Assembly: GCF_016741855.1 (NCBI RefSeq)
Contig: NZ_JAERRH010000008.1
Span: 310,001-374,000 of the forward strand
Reading direction: 5' to 3'
DNA: 64,000 bases
Origin: Streptomyces musisoli
GTDB taxonomy: Bacteria; Actinomycetota; Actinomycetes; Streptomycetales; Streptomycetaceae
How positions within the stretch are numbered: position 1 is the first letter of the stretch; each line of letters starts with the position of its first letter. The notes beneath the pieces are model-generated. The model did not search any database and was not told where the DNA came from. It saw only the letters and a program-made list of their open reading frames with translations. Below, piece after piece: positions 49,797 through 56,790 of this stretch. Made by a program: the position numbers and the translations under genes.

Positions 49797-50276
49797 CTAC
49801 CGACGCGTGAGCCGAAAGAGCCGGATCTCCCGCTCCACCCGCTCCTGGTACGCGGCGTACGGCGGCCAGAACGCGAGGACCGCCCGCCAGGCCGCCGCGC
49901 GTTCCCCTCCCGTGAGGAGCACGGCGGTGACCGGGATGTCGCGCCCCTTCCAGCTCACGGCGGCCTCCGGGTGGGCCAGCAGGTTGTGCGTCCACGCGGG
50001 ATGGCCGGCCCGCCCGAAGTTGGAGCCGACGAGGATCCAGCTCCGCCCGACCGCCTCCGGCATGCAGGCGAGCGGCGTCCGGCGCGGCAGCCCGCTCCTC
50101 GCGCCCGTCGAGGTGAGGATCACACCGGGCAGCATCCGTGCGCTGAGCAGCACCTTCCCCCGGGTGAGCCGGTGCACGCCCCGGTCGAGCGCCGGGATCA
50201 CAAGCGGGGCCACCCGGGCGAACAGCCGGGTGGACGACACCTTCTGCACGAGCCGGACGCCGGCGGCCGGGGCCAT
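49797..50276 (-). CDS. Deazaflavin (F420)-dependent nitroreductase-family protein
   Basis: The ATG at 50276 shares a base with the stop of the acyl-CoA dehydrogenase gene (TGATG). The 159-residue FDOR has VILTSTGARSGLPRRTPLAC, WILVGSNFGRAGHPAWTHNL and VSWKGRDIPVTAVLL, the split-barrel F420-binding pattern. It ends with a YQERVEREIRLFRL helix. Translational coupling to a CoA dehydrogenase under operator O7 suggests a redox step in the same pathway. Confidence 0.85.
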   Translation of the reverse strand: MAPAAGVRLVQKVSSTRLFARVAPLVIPALDRGVHRLTRGKVLLSARMLPGVILTSTGARSGLPRRTPLACMPEAVGRSWILVGSNFGRAGHPAWTHNLLAHPEAAVSWKGRDIPVTAVLLTGGERAAAWRAVLAFWPPYAAYQERVEREIRLFRLTRR

Positions 50277-51460
50277 CAGACCACCGCCTCGTGGGCCGCG
50301 AAGAGCCCGGCGGCCTCGGCGGCCCGGTCGCGCAGCCGGTGCACCGGGCCGAACAGCAGCTCGTCCCCGGCCGCCCGCTTGAAGTACAGATGGGCGTCGT
50401 GCTCCCAGGTGAAGCCGATCCCGCCGTGCAGCTGGATGCCCTCGGCGGCGGCGCACCGCAGCGCCTCCAGCGCCTGCGCGAGCGCGAGCCCGCCGGCCCG
50501 CTCCCCCCGCCCGGCCGCCCAGGCGGCGTAGTACGCGGCCGACCGCGCCGCCTGCACCCCCACGTACACGTCCGCCAGCCGGTGCTTGACGGCCTGGAAG
50601 GACCCGACCGGCCGCCCGAACTGCACCCGCTGCCCGGCGTACTCCACGGTCCGCTCCAGCACCCGGTCGGCCGCGCCCACGGCCTCCGCGGCGAGCACGG
50701 CGGCCGCCGCGTCCCCGGCCCCGGCGAGGGCGGGCAGCACGTCCGTCTCCTCCGTGCCCAGCAACCGGGCGGGCACATCCCGCAGTTGGACGCGGGCCCG
50801 AGGCCGGGTGGCGTCCAGCGCGGTCTGCCGGATCCGCGCCGGCCCCGCCTCCTCCCCCGTCACCAGGAACAGCAGGGTCCGCGCCCGGGCGAACCCCCCG
50901 GTGTGCGCGGCGACGAGCAGCAGACCCGCGCTGTGCCCGTCCAGTACCTGCTCGGCCTCCCCGTACAGCCGCCATCCGCCCTCCGCCCGCCGCGCCTGCA
51001 TCCCGCCGGCCCGCCCGCCGCCTGCGCTGTACTCGCCGTTCCCGCGGGTCAGGCCGAGGGCGGTGGCGAGCGCGGGTCCGGAGACGGCGAGGGCGGCGGT
51101 GAGGGAGCCGTCGGCGATGCGCGGGAGCAGCTCGGCGCGCTGGGCCTCGGTGCCGAGGGCGAGGATCAGCGGGGCGGTGAGGACGGAGGTGGCGAGCAGC
51201 GGGGAGGGGGCGAGGAACCGGCCGACCTCCTCGCAGGCGAGGGCCAGTTCGGTGACCGAGCAGCCGACCCCGCCGTAGGCCTCCGGGAGCGCGAGTCCCG
51301 GCAGTCCGAGCCGGCCGGCCAGGGCGGTCCACAGGAGGGGGTCGTACCCGGCCGGACCGTCCACGGCGGCCCGGACCTCTCCCGGGCCGCAGCGTTTGTG
51401 CAGCAGCTCACGCAGGGCCCGGCGGATCCCGTCCTGCTCGGCGGTGAGGCGCGTGTCCAT
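50276..51460 (-). CDS. Acyl-CoA dehydrogenase
   Basis: The 394-residue flavoenzyme has the family's three-part layout: an N-terminal helical domain (LPGLALPEAYGGVGCSVTEL), a degenerate middle beta domain, and a C-terminal helical domain (VQFGRPVGSFQAVKHRLADV, QLHGGIGFTWEHDAHLYFKR). The middle domain lacks a clear QN-TSG-type FAD/CoA signature, as in the divergent FadE proteins of steroid side-chain pathways, which often need a partner subunit. No second dehydrogenase gene is in the window. It starts 15 bp from operator O7. Confidence 0.85.
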   Translation of the reverse strand: MDTRLTAEQDGIRRALRELLHKRCGPGEVRAAVDGPAGYDPLLWTALAGRLGLPGLALPEAYGGVGCSVTELALACEEVGRFLAPSPLLATSVLTAPLILALGTEAQRAELLPRIADGSLTAALAVSGPALATALGLTRGNGEYSAGGGRAGGMQARRAEGGWRLYGEAEQVLDGHSAGLLLVAAHTGGFARARTLLFLVTGEEAGPARIRQTALDATRPRARVQLRDVPARLLGTEETDVLPALAGAGDAAAAVLAAEAVGAADRVLERTVEYAGQRVQFGRPVGSFQAVKHRLADVYVGVQAARSAAYYAAWAAGRGERAGGLALAQALEALRCAAAEGIQLHGGIGFTWEHDAHLYFKRAAGDELLFGPVHRLRDRAAEAAGLFAAHEAVV

Positions 51461-51475
51461 GGCCTTCCCTCCATA

Positions 51476-51492
51476 TCTGACGGAGCGTCATA
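51476..51492. promoter_or_regulatory. Operator palindrome O7 (TCTGACG-GAG-CGTCATA)
   Basis: It lies between the divergent acyl-CoA dehydrogenase (15 bp) and thiolase-fold (43 bp) genes. The left arm is perfect; the right arm deviates at its last two bases. Confidence 0.75.
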
Positions 51493-51535
51493 TTAGGAGG
51501 GCCCGAACGAGATGCCCAGAGGGAGGAGCCCTCGC

Positions 51536-52708
51536 ATGAGTCGCGGGAGCCGGAAAGTCGCGGTGGTCGGCGTGGCCCTGTCCGACTGCGGGCGCGTCGA
51601 GGACGCGACGCCCTACGCCCTGCACGCCCAGGCCGCCCGCCGGGCCCTCGCCGACGCGGGTCTGGACCGCTCGCTGGTCGACGGCCTCGCCTCCGCGGGC
51701 CTCGGCACGCTCGCCCCGGTGGAGGTCGCCGAATACCTGGGCCTGCGCCCCACCTGGGTGGACTCCACCTCGGTCGGCGGCTCGACCTGGGAGGTCATGG
51801 CGGCCCACGCGGCGGACGCGATAGCGGCGGGCCGCGCGAAGTCCGTGCTGCTGGTGTACGGCTCGACGGCGCGGGCGGACGTCAAGGCCGGCCGCAGGAC
51901 GGGGAACCTCTCCTTCGGCGCCCGCGGCCCCCTCCAGTTCGAGGTGCCGTACGGACACACGCTGATCGCCAAGTACGCCATGGCGGCCCGCCGGCACATG
52001 ATCGAGTACGGCACGACGATCGAGCAGCTGGCCCGGGTCGCGGTCCAGGCGAGGGCGAACGCGGCCCTGAACCCGGAGGCGATGTACCGCACCCCGATCA
52101 CGGTCGACGACGTCCTGTCCGGACCGATGGTCGCCGACCCGTTCACCAGGCTGCACTGCTGTCCGCGTTCGGACGGCGGTGCGGCGGTCCTGCTGGCGGC
52201 CGAGGAGTACGTGCGGGACTGCCGGACGGCCCCCGTCTGGATCCTCGGCGCCGGCGAGCACGTCTCGCACGCCGCCATGTCCGAGTGGCCGGACTTCACC
52301 CGGTCCCCGGCGACGGTGAGCGGCCGGCTGGCCTTCGAGCGGGCCGGGGTGACCCCGGCGGACGTCGACTTCGCGGAGATCTACGACGCGTTCACCTACA
52401 TGACCCTGGTGACCCTGGAGGACCTGGGTTTCTGCGCCAAGGGCGAGGGCGGGGCGTTCGTGGGGAAGGACCGGCTGCTGGTGCGGGGCGGGGCACTGCC
52501 GGTGAACACGGACGGGGGCGGCCTGTCGGCCCTGCATCCGGGAATGCGGGGGCTGTTCCTGCTGGTCGAGGCGGCGCGGCAGCTGCGCGGGGAGGCCGGC
52601 GAACGGCAGGTGCGGACCCGGGACGGCGGGCTGCCCCGGCTGGGCGTGGCATCGGGCACCGGGGGATGGTTCTGCTCCTCGGGGACGGTGGTGTTGGGGC
52701 GGGACTGA
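51536..52708 (+). CDS. Thiolase-fold lipid-transfer protein (Ltp2-like), second copy
   Basis: I prefer ATG 51536, with GGGAGGAG seven bases upstream, over ATG 51512. The 390-residue protein has KVAVVGVALSDCGRVEDA, HAADAIAAGRAKSVLLVYGS, the DFAEIYDAFTYMTLVTLEDLG segment and LPVNTDGGGLSALHPGM. At the usual nucleophile position it has VGGSTWEV with no Cys, unlike the first copy. That fits the retro-aldolase (Ltp2) type rather than a thiolase. Its likely DUF35 partner is encoded at 53966-54385 on the other strand, 1.3 kb away. Confidence 0.85.
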   Translation: MSRGSRKVAVVGVALSDCGRVEDATPYALHAQAARRALADAGLDRSLVDGLASAGLGTLAPVEVAEYLGLRPTWVDSTSVGGSTWEVMAAHAADAIAAGRAKSVLLVYGSTARADVKAGRRTGNLSFGARGPLQFEVPYGHTLIAKYAMAARRHMIEYGTTIEQLARVAVQARANAALNPEAMYRTPITVDDVLSGPMVADPFTRLHCCPRSDGGAAVLLAAEEYVRDCRTAPVWILGAGEHVSHAAMSEWPDFTRSPATVSGRLAFERAGVTPADVDFAEIYDAFTYMTLVTLEDLGFCAKGEGGAFVGKDRLLVRGGALPVNTDGGGLSALHPGMRGLFLLVEAARQLRGEAGERQVRTRDGGLPRLGVASGTGGWFCSSGTVVLGRD

Positions 52709-52736
52709 GAGCCGTGCCTACGGTGATACTCACCCC

Positions 52737-53405
52737 ATGGCACAAAAGGATCTCCACGAACTGCTCCGGTCGCTGCGGGTCTGGGAACCCACGGTCACGC
52801 GACTGCGGCCGTTCGACCCGGAAACCGCCCCTCCCACCCCGCTGGCCCTGTTCACGAGCTGGTTCGCGGAGGCGGTGGCGGCGGGACAGCCGGAGCCGCA
52901 CACCATGTCGCTGGCGACCGCGGACGAGGAGGGCAGGCCGGACGTACGGATCGTGATGCTGCACGGCGCCGACGCCGACGGCTGGTCGTTCGCCACGCAT
53001 GCCACGAGCCGCAAGGGCCGCGCGCTGAGCGCCCGGCCGTACGCGGCCCTCGCCTTCTACTGGCCGGCGCTGGGCCGCCAGGTGCGGGTGCGGGGACCCG
53101 TCACGTCGGCGCCGGCCGAGGAGAGCCAGGCCGACCTGCACGCGCGGTCCACGGGCGCGCTGGCCGCCGCGCTCACCGGGCGGCAGAGCGAGGAGCTGTC
53201 CTCGGTGGCGGAGCTGCGCGAGGCGTCGCAGGCGGCCTGGGAGCAGGCCCGGCGGCACCCGGAGGCGCCGTCGCCGACCTGGACCCTGTACCGGCTGCGC
53301 CCGGACACCGTGGAGTTCTTCCAGGGGGACCCGGAGCGGCGGCACGTGCGGCTGGAGTACCGGAGCACGGGGTTCGGCTGGAGCAGGGGGCTGTTGTGGC
53401 CGTGA
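52737..53405 (+). CDS. Pyridoxamine 5'-phosphate oxidase-family flavoprotein
   Basis: The 222-residue protein has the PNPOx split-barrel pattern: HTMSLATADEEGRPDVRIVM, ATHATSRKGRALSARPYAAL, AFYWPALGRQVRVRGPV, and a C-terminal VEFFQGDPERRHVRLEYRS. The PNPOx C-terminal signature RLxxRxxF is only partly kept, so it may not oxidise PNP/PMP and could instead be an FMN-dependent relative. It follows the thiolase-fold gene by 28 bases on the same strand. Confidence 0.8.
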   Translation: MAQKDLHELLRSLRVWEPTVTRLRPFDPETAPPTPLALFTSWFAEAVAAGQPEPHTMSLATADEEGRPDVRIVMLHGADADGWSFATHATSRKGRALSARPYAALAFYWPALGRQVRVRGPVTSAPAEESQADLHARSTGALAAALTGRQSEELSSVAELREASQAAWEQARRHPEAPSPTWTLYRLRPDTVEFFQGDPERRHVRLEYRSTGFGWSRGLLWP

Positions 53406-53478
53406 GGGCATCGGTCACGTTCGGGCGCCGCGATCCGTCAGGGCGGTGAAGGCAACCCGAGAGCCCGAGGAGACGGCG

Positions 53479-53985
53479 ATGGAAACGCGTTCGATCACGG
53501 CGGAGATCCCGATGGCCCCGCGGATGACCGAGGACCCGGCGGAGCTGGTCCCCGAGCTGGCGCAGGTGTCGGCGGCGCTGTTCAGGGCCACCGGCAACGG
53601 TTCGGTGCCGCGCGCCACGATCGGCCTGGTCCAGCTGCGGGCCGGCCAGATCGTCGGCAGCACCTATCTGACCGTTCTGCACACGGCTTTCCTGCGCAAG
53701 GCCGGGGAGTCGCAGGAGCGGATCACCTCGGTGGCGTCCTGGCAGGACTCGCCGTACTTCACGGCCGCCGAGCGGGCGGCGCTGGCACTGACGGAGGCCG
53801 TGTTCCAGCCGTCCGCGGCCGGCGAGCGGGTCTCCGACGAGCTGTACGCGCAGGCGGCCGCGCACTACGCGGGGAAGGCGCTCGCCACCTTGATGTTCGC
53901 CATCGGCCAGGTCGGCTTCTTCGTCCCGATAGCGCTCGTCGCCAAGCCGGTGCCCGGCCGGTCGTTCACCGACCCGTGGAAGTGA
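53479..53985 (+). CDS. Carboxymuconolactone-decarboxylase/AhpD-fold protein lacking the CxxC
   Basis: I chose ATG 53479 after GAGGAG. The 168-residue protein keeps the CMD helical pattern: VSAALFRATGNGSVPRATIG, LRKAGESQERITSVASWQDS, YFTAAERAALALTEAVFQPS. Where AhpD-type members have the redox CxxC followed by His, it reads VGSTYLTVLHTA, with no cysteine. A peroxidase function is therefore unlikely; a decarboxylase-like or structural role remains possible. Its last 20 bases overlap the convergent DUF35 gene. Confidence 0.8.
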   Translation: METRSITAEIPMAPRMTEDPAELVPELAQVSAALFRATGNGSVPRATIGLVQLRAGQIVGSTYLTVLHTAFLRKAGESQERITSVASWQDSPYFTAAERAALALTEAVFQPSAAGERVSDELYAQAAAHYAGKALATLMFAIGQVGFFVPIALVAKPVPGRSFTDPWK

Positions 53986-54385
53986 GGCCGTCCGGCGCCG
54001 CCCGGAACACCGGGATCCCGTCCCGGAACGCCACCTCCAGCGGCATTCCGGGCCGTACGGCGCCCTCCGGGCAGTCCACGAGTTCCGTCATCATCCTCGG
54101 GCCCTCGGCCAGGTCGACCACCGCGGCCAGGTAGGGGGTGCGGCCGGTGAACGGGGGGAGGTCGTTGTGGTGGACCGTGGACCACGTGTAGAGCGTGGCC
54201 CGGCCCGCGGCCTCCTCCCAGGTCACCTCGTCGCTCCAGCAGTGCGGGCAGAACTCCCGGGGGTAGTGGTGGGCCCGGCCGCAGGCTCCGCAGCGGCGGA
54301 TCAGCAGGCATCCCCGGGCCGCCGCCTCCCAGTAGGGGCGGGTGAAGGCGTCGGGTTCCGGGACGTCGTGGCGTGCCGCGTCCAT
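53966..54385 (-). CDS. DUF35 OB-fold/zinc-ribbon protein, second copy
   Basis: The ATG at 54385 shares a base with the stop of the DoxX-like gene. The 139-residue product shows the family layout: helix FTRPYWEAAARGCLLIRRC, zinc ribbon CGAC...CPHC, then OB fold (ATLYTWSTVHHNDLPPF, YLAAVVDLAEGPRMMTELV). It is the natural partner of the second Ltp2-like enzyme at 51536-52708. Through the DoxX-like gene upstream it comes under operator O8. Confidence 0.9.
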   Translation of the reverse strand: MDAARHDVPEPDAFTRPYWEAAARGCLLIRRCGACGRAHHYPREFCPHCWSDEVTWEEAAGRATLYTWSTVHHNDLPPFTGRTPYLAAVVDLAEGPRMMTELVDCPEGAVRPGMPLEVAFRDGIPVFRAAPDGLTSTGR

Positions 54386-54834
54386 CAGAACCACCCCAGC
54401 CACGCGTCCAGCGACCACGTCTGCCAGGCCATGCCGAAGAAGCCGACGAGGGAGATCAGCGCCATCATCGAGTTCTGGCCCTGCTCCGCCCAGTCGTGGA
54501 TCATGAGGACGAAGTAGACCGCGTTGAGCAGGAGGCCGGCCACCAGCGCGACGGGGGTCAGGAAGCCGAGGAGCAGGCCGAGGCCCAGGGACAGCTCGGC
54601 GTAGGCCACGACGTACGCCATCAGTTTCGGGCGGGGTTTCACCACCGCGTCGAATCCCGACCGCACCGCCGCCCACCGGTGTTCCGCCGCCACGTCCGCC
54701 GCCCAGGCGATGCCGCTCCCGCGCTCGAACCAGGCCTTCTTGTCCTTGTGCCGCCAGCTCTCCAGCCACCACAGACCGAGGCCGATGCGCAGCACCGCCA
54801 GCCACTGAGCGCCGTCCAGCCATATCGCGTCCAT
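54385..54834 (-). CDS. DoxX-like integral membrane protein
   Basis: The 149-residue product has four hydrophobic segments and the DoxX/DoxD-like pattern: QWLAVLRIGLGLWWLESWRH, LMAYVVAYAELSLGLGLLLG, LVAGLLLNAVYFVLMIHDWA, then MMALISLVGFFGMAWQ. DoxD-type proteins are quinone-linked membrane subunits in some microbes. Here it may pass electrons to or from the catabolic oxidoreductases. Operator O8 ends two bases from the ATG at 54834, so transcripts would be leaderless or nearly so, or the true start lies slightly downstream. Confidence 0.8.
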   Translation of the reverse strand: MDAIWLDGAQWLAVLRIGLGLWWLESWRHKDKKAWFERGSGIAWAADVAAEHRWAAVRSGFDAVVKPRPKLMAYVVAYAELSLGLGLLLGFLTPVALVAGLLLNAVYFVLMIHDWAEQGQNSMMALISLVGFFGMAWQTWSLDAWLGWF

Positions 54835-54836
54835 GA

Positions 54837-54853
54837 ACTGACGGTACGTCAGA
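54837..54853. promoter_or_regulatory. Operator palindrome O8 (ACTGACG-GTA-CGTCAGA)
   Basis: Six of seven arm pairs match. It abuts the start of the DoxX-like gene, so bound repressor would cover the transcription start. Confidence 0.75.
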
Positions 54854-55182
54854 TACGCCGTCCTGCCGAGAGGCGCGGCAGGGTTCCCTGCGGGGGGCTC
54901 GTGGGGTGCTGCGGGTCGCCCGTGAACCCACCGCGGATCGTCCGCACCGGGAAGCGGTGGCCCGCCCTGCGTCCGGCGGTGCGACCCTGCGTCCGGCGGC
55001 GCGGCCCTGCGTCCGGCAGCGCGCCCCTGCGTCCAGCCCTGTGTCCGGCGGCGCGGTTCCGTGTCCGGAAGGCCGGCTCTTTCACGGCCGGGGCACTCTT
55101 CCCGTACACACGTGATCAATCCGCAACCAATTCCGGTCTTGACCGAGACCCATCAACCGGGTGTGTGATTACGCTCCCGCTC

Positions 55183-56367
55183 ATGGCCGTCTCCCGTCCT
55201 TCTCCCGTACACCTCTCGGCGACCCCCGCCGACCGCCCGGTCTATGTGATCGGCGCCGGCCCCGGCGGCCTCGCCGTCGCGCACGCGCTGCGGGCGCGGG
55301 GCGTGCGGGCCGTGGTCCTGGAGAAGTCCGACGGGGTGGGCGCCTCCTGGCGCGGCCACTACGACCGGCTCCGGCTGCACACCACCCGGCGGCTGTCCGC
55401 CCTTCCGGGCCTCGGCATGCCCAGGAAGTTCGGCCGCTGGGTCGCACGGGACGACGTGGTGCGCTACCTGGAGAAGTACACCGAGCACCACGGGCTGGAG
55501 ATCGTCACCGGCGTGGAGGTCCACCGCGTCGAGCGGACCGAGGACGGGACCGGGTGGCTGCTGCACGCCTCCGGCGGCCGGGAGCTGACCGGCAGCGCGG
55601 TGGTCGTCGCCACCGGCTTCAACCACACCCCGCGCCTGCCGGACTGGCCAGGCCGCGCGGAGTACGGCGGTGAGCTGCTGCACGCCGGCGGCTACCGCAA
55701 CGCCGAGCCGTACCGGGGCCGTGACGTGCTCGTCGTCGGGATCGGCAACACGGGCGCGGAGATCGCCGTGGACCTGGTGGAGGGCGGGGCCGCACGGGTG
55801 CGGCTGGCGGTGCGCACGGCGCCGCACATCCTGCGCCGCTCGACCCTGGGCTGGGCCGCCCAGTACACGGGGGTGCTGGTCCGGCGGCTGCCGGTGCGGC
55901 TCGTGGACCGGCTCGCCGGGCCGGTGGGGCGGCTCAGCACGCCGGACCTGTCCGCGCACGGGCTGCCCCGTCCGGACACCGGCCTGTACAGCAGGGTGCG
56001 GCAGGGCGCGATCCCGGTCCAGGACGTCGGCCTGATCGACGCGGTACGCGAGGGCAAGGTGGAGATCGTGGCCGCCGTGGAGGCGTTCGAGGACGGCAAG
56101 GCGGTCCTCGCCGACGGCAGCCGGGTCTCCCCCGACGCGGTGATCGCGGCGACCGGGTACGTCCGCGCGCTGGAGGGGCTCGTCGGCCATCTCGGGGTGC
56201 TGGACGAGCGCGGCAGACCGGTGGCGCACGGCGGCCGTACGCACGCGTAGGCGCCCGGCCTGTACTTCACCGGGTTCACCAATCCCATCAGCGGGATGTT
56301 CCGGGAGCTGGCGATCGACGCGGGGAAGATCGCACGGGCCGTGGCGAAGGGTTTTCGCACCCGGTAG
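55183..56367 (+). pseudogene. FAD/NADPH-dependent flavin monooxygenase with in-frame amber codon
   Basis: From ATG 55183 the frame encodes an FMO-type enzyme: FAD loop VIGAGPGGLAVAHALRARG (~20-38), VVLEKSDGVGASWRGHYDRL, NADPH loop VVGIGNTGAEIAVDLVEGG near 185, and ATGYVRALEGLVGHLG. It stops at TAG 56248-56250. The same frame then continues with a clearly family-like C-terminus (APGLYFTGFTNPISGMFREL) to a second TAG at 56365-56367. The intact gene would encode 394 residues. Either the last 38 residues were lost to a nonsense mutation, or the amber codon is read through. No operator or good ribosome site precedes it. Confidence 0.75.
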
Positions 56368-56370
56368 CCG

Positions 56371-56568
56371 GCGGGTATCACCCCTGGGAGAGCACCAAGC
56401 CTCACCCCCGGGAGACCACCGGCTTCGCCCGGGAGAGCGGGTACCACCCCTGGGAGAGCACCAAGCCTCACCCCCGAGAGACCACCGGCTTCGCCCGGGA
56501 GAACGGGTACCACCCTGGGAGAGCACCACGCTTAACCCCCCGGAGACCACCGGCTTCGCCCGGGGGAC
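56371..56568. repeat. 66-bp-period minisatellite (three copies plus degenerate tail)
   Basis: Units start GCGGGTATCACCCC (56371), GCGGGTACCACCCC (56437) and ACGGGTACCACCC (56503). They share GGGAGAGCACCA and GACCACCGGCTTCGCCCGGG. Degenerate pieces of the unit continue to ~56690. The period is a multiple of three, so frames through it give 22-residue Pro/Gly-rich repeats, but none has a start codon with a ribosome site. Beyond it the gap to 56790 holds only operators O9 and O10. Confidence 0.85.
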
Positions 56569-56714
56569 CGCCGGCCGTCCAACCCGCTTCCACCGGCCGC
56601 ACCCCCGGAAGACCACCGCCTTCACCCCTGGAGACCACCGGCTTCACCCCGCTTCCGCCACCGGCTTCACCCCCGCTTCCCCACCCGGCGGTAACTTTGC
56701 CGTTCCGACCAGTT

Positions 56715-56731
56715 CCTGACGGTCCGTCAGT
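56715..56731. promoter_or_regulatory. Operator palindrome O9 (CCTGACG-GTC-CGTCAGT)
   Basis: The first of two sites 24 bp apart (centre to centre) upstream of the ADP-forming acyl-CoA synthetase gene. Six arm pairs match. Confidence 0.8.
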
Positions 56732-56738
56732 TCAGTAA

Positions 56739-56755
56739 CCTGACATAGCGTCAGT
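56739..56755. promoter_or_regulatory. Operator palindrome O10 (CCTGACA-TAG-CGTCAGT)
   Basis: The second site, ending 35 bp before ATG 56791. Five arm pairs match. The 24-bp spacing puts O9 and O10 on nearly the same DNA face, allowing cooperative binding. Confidence 0.7.
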
Positions 56756-56790
56756 TACCAGTGGCTGTCTCACAGGAGGCGGGCGGAACG

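Noticed and set aside
56371..56690. A gene encoding 22-residue Pro/Gly-rich repeats across the minisatellite
   Set aside because: No start codon with a ribosome site opens these frames on either strand, and the units decay without frame preservation.
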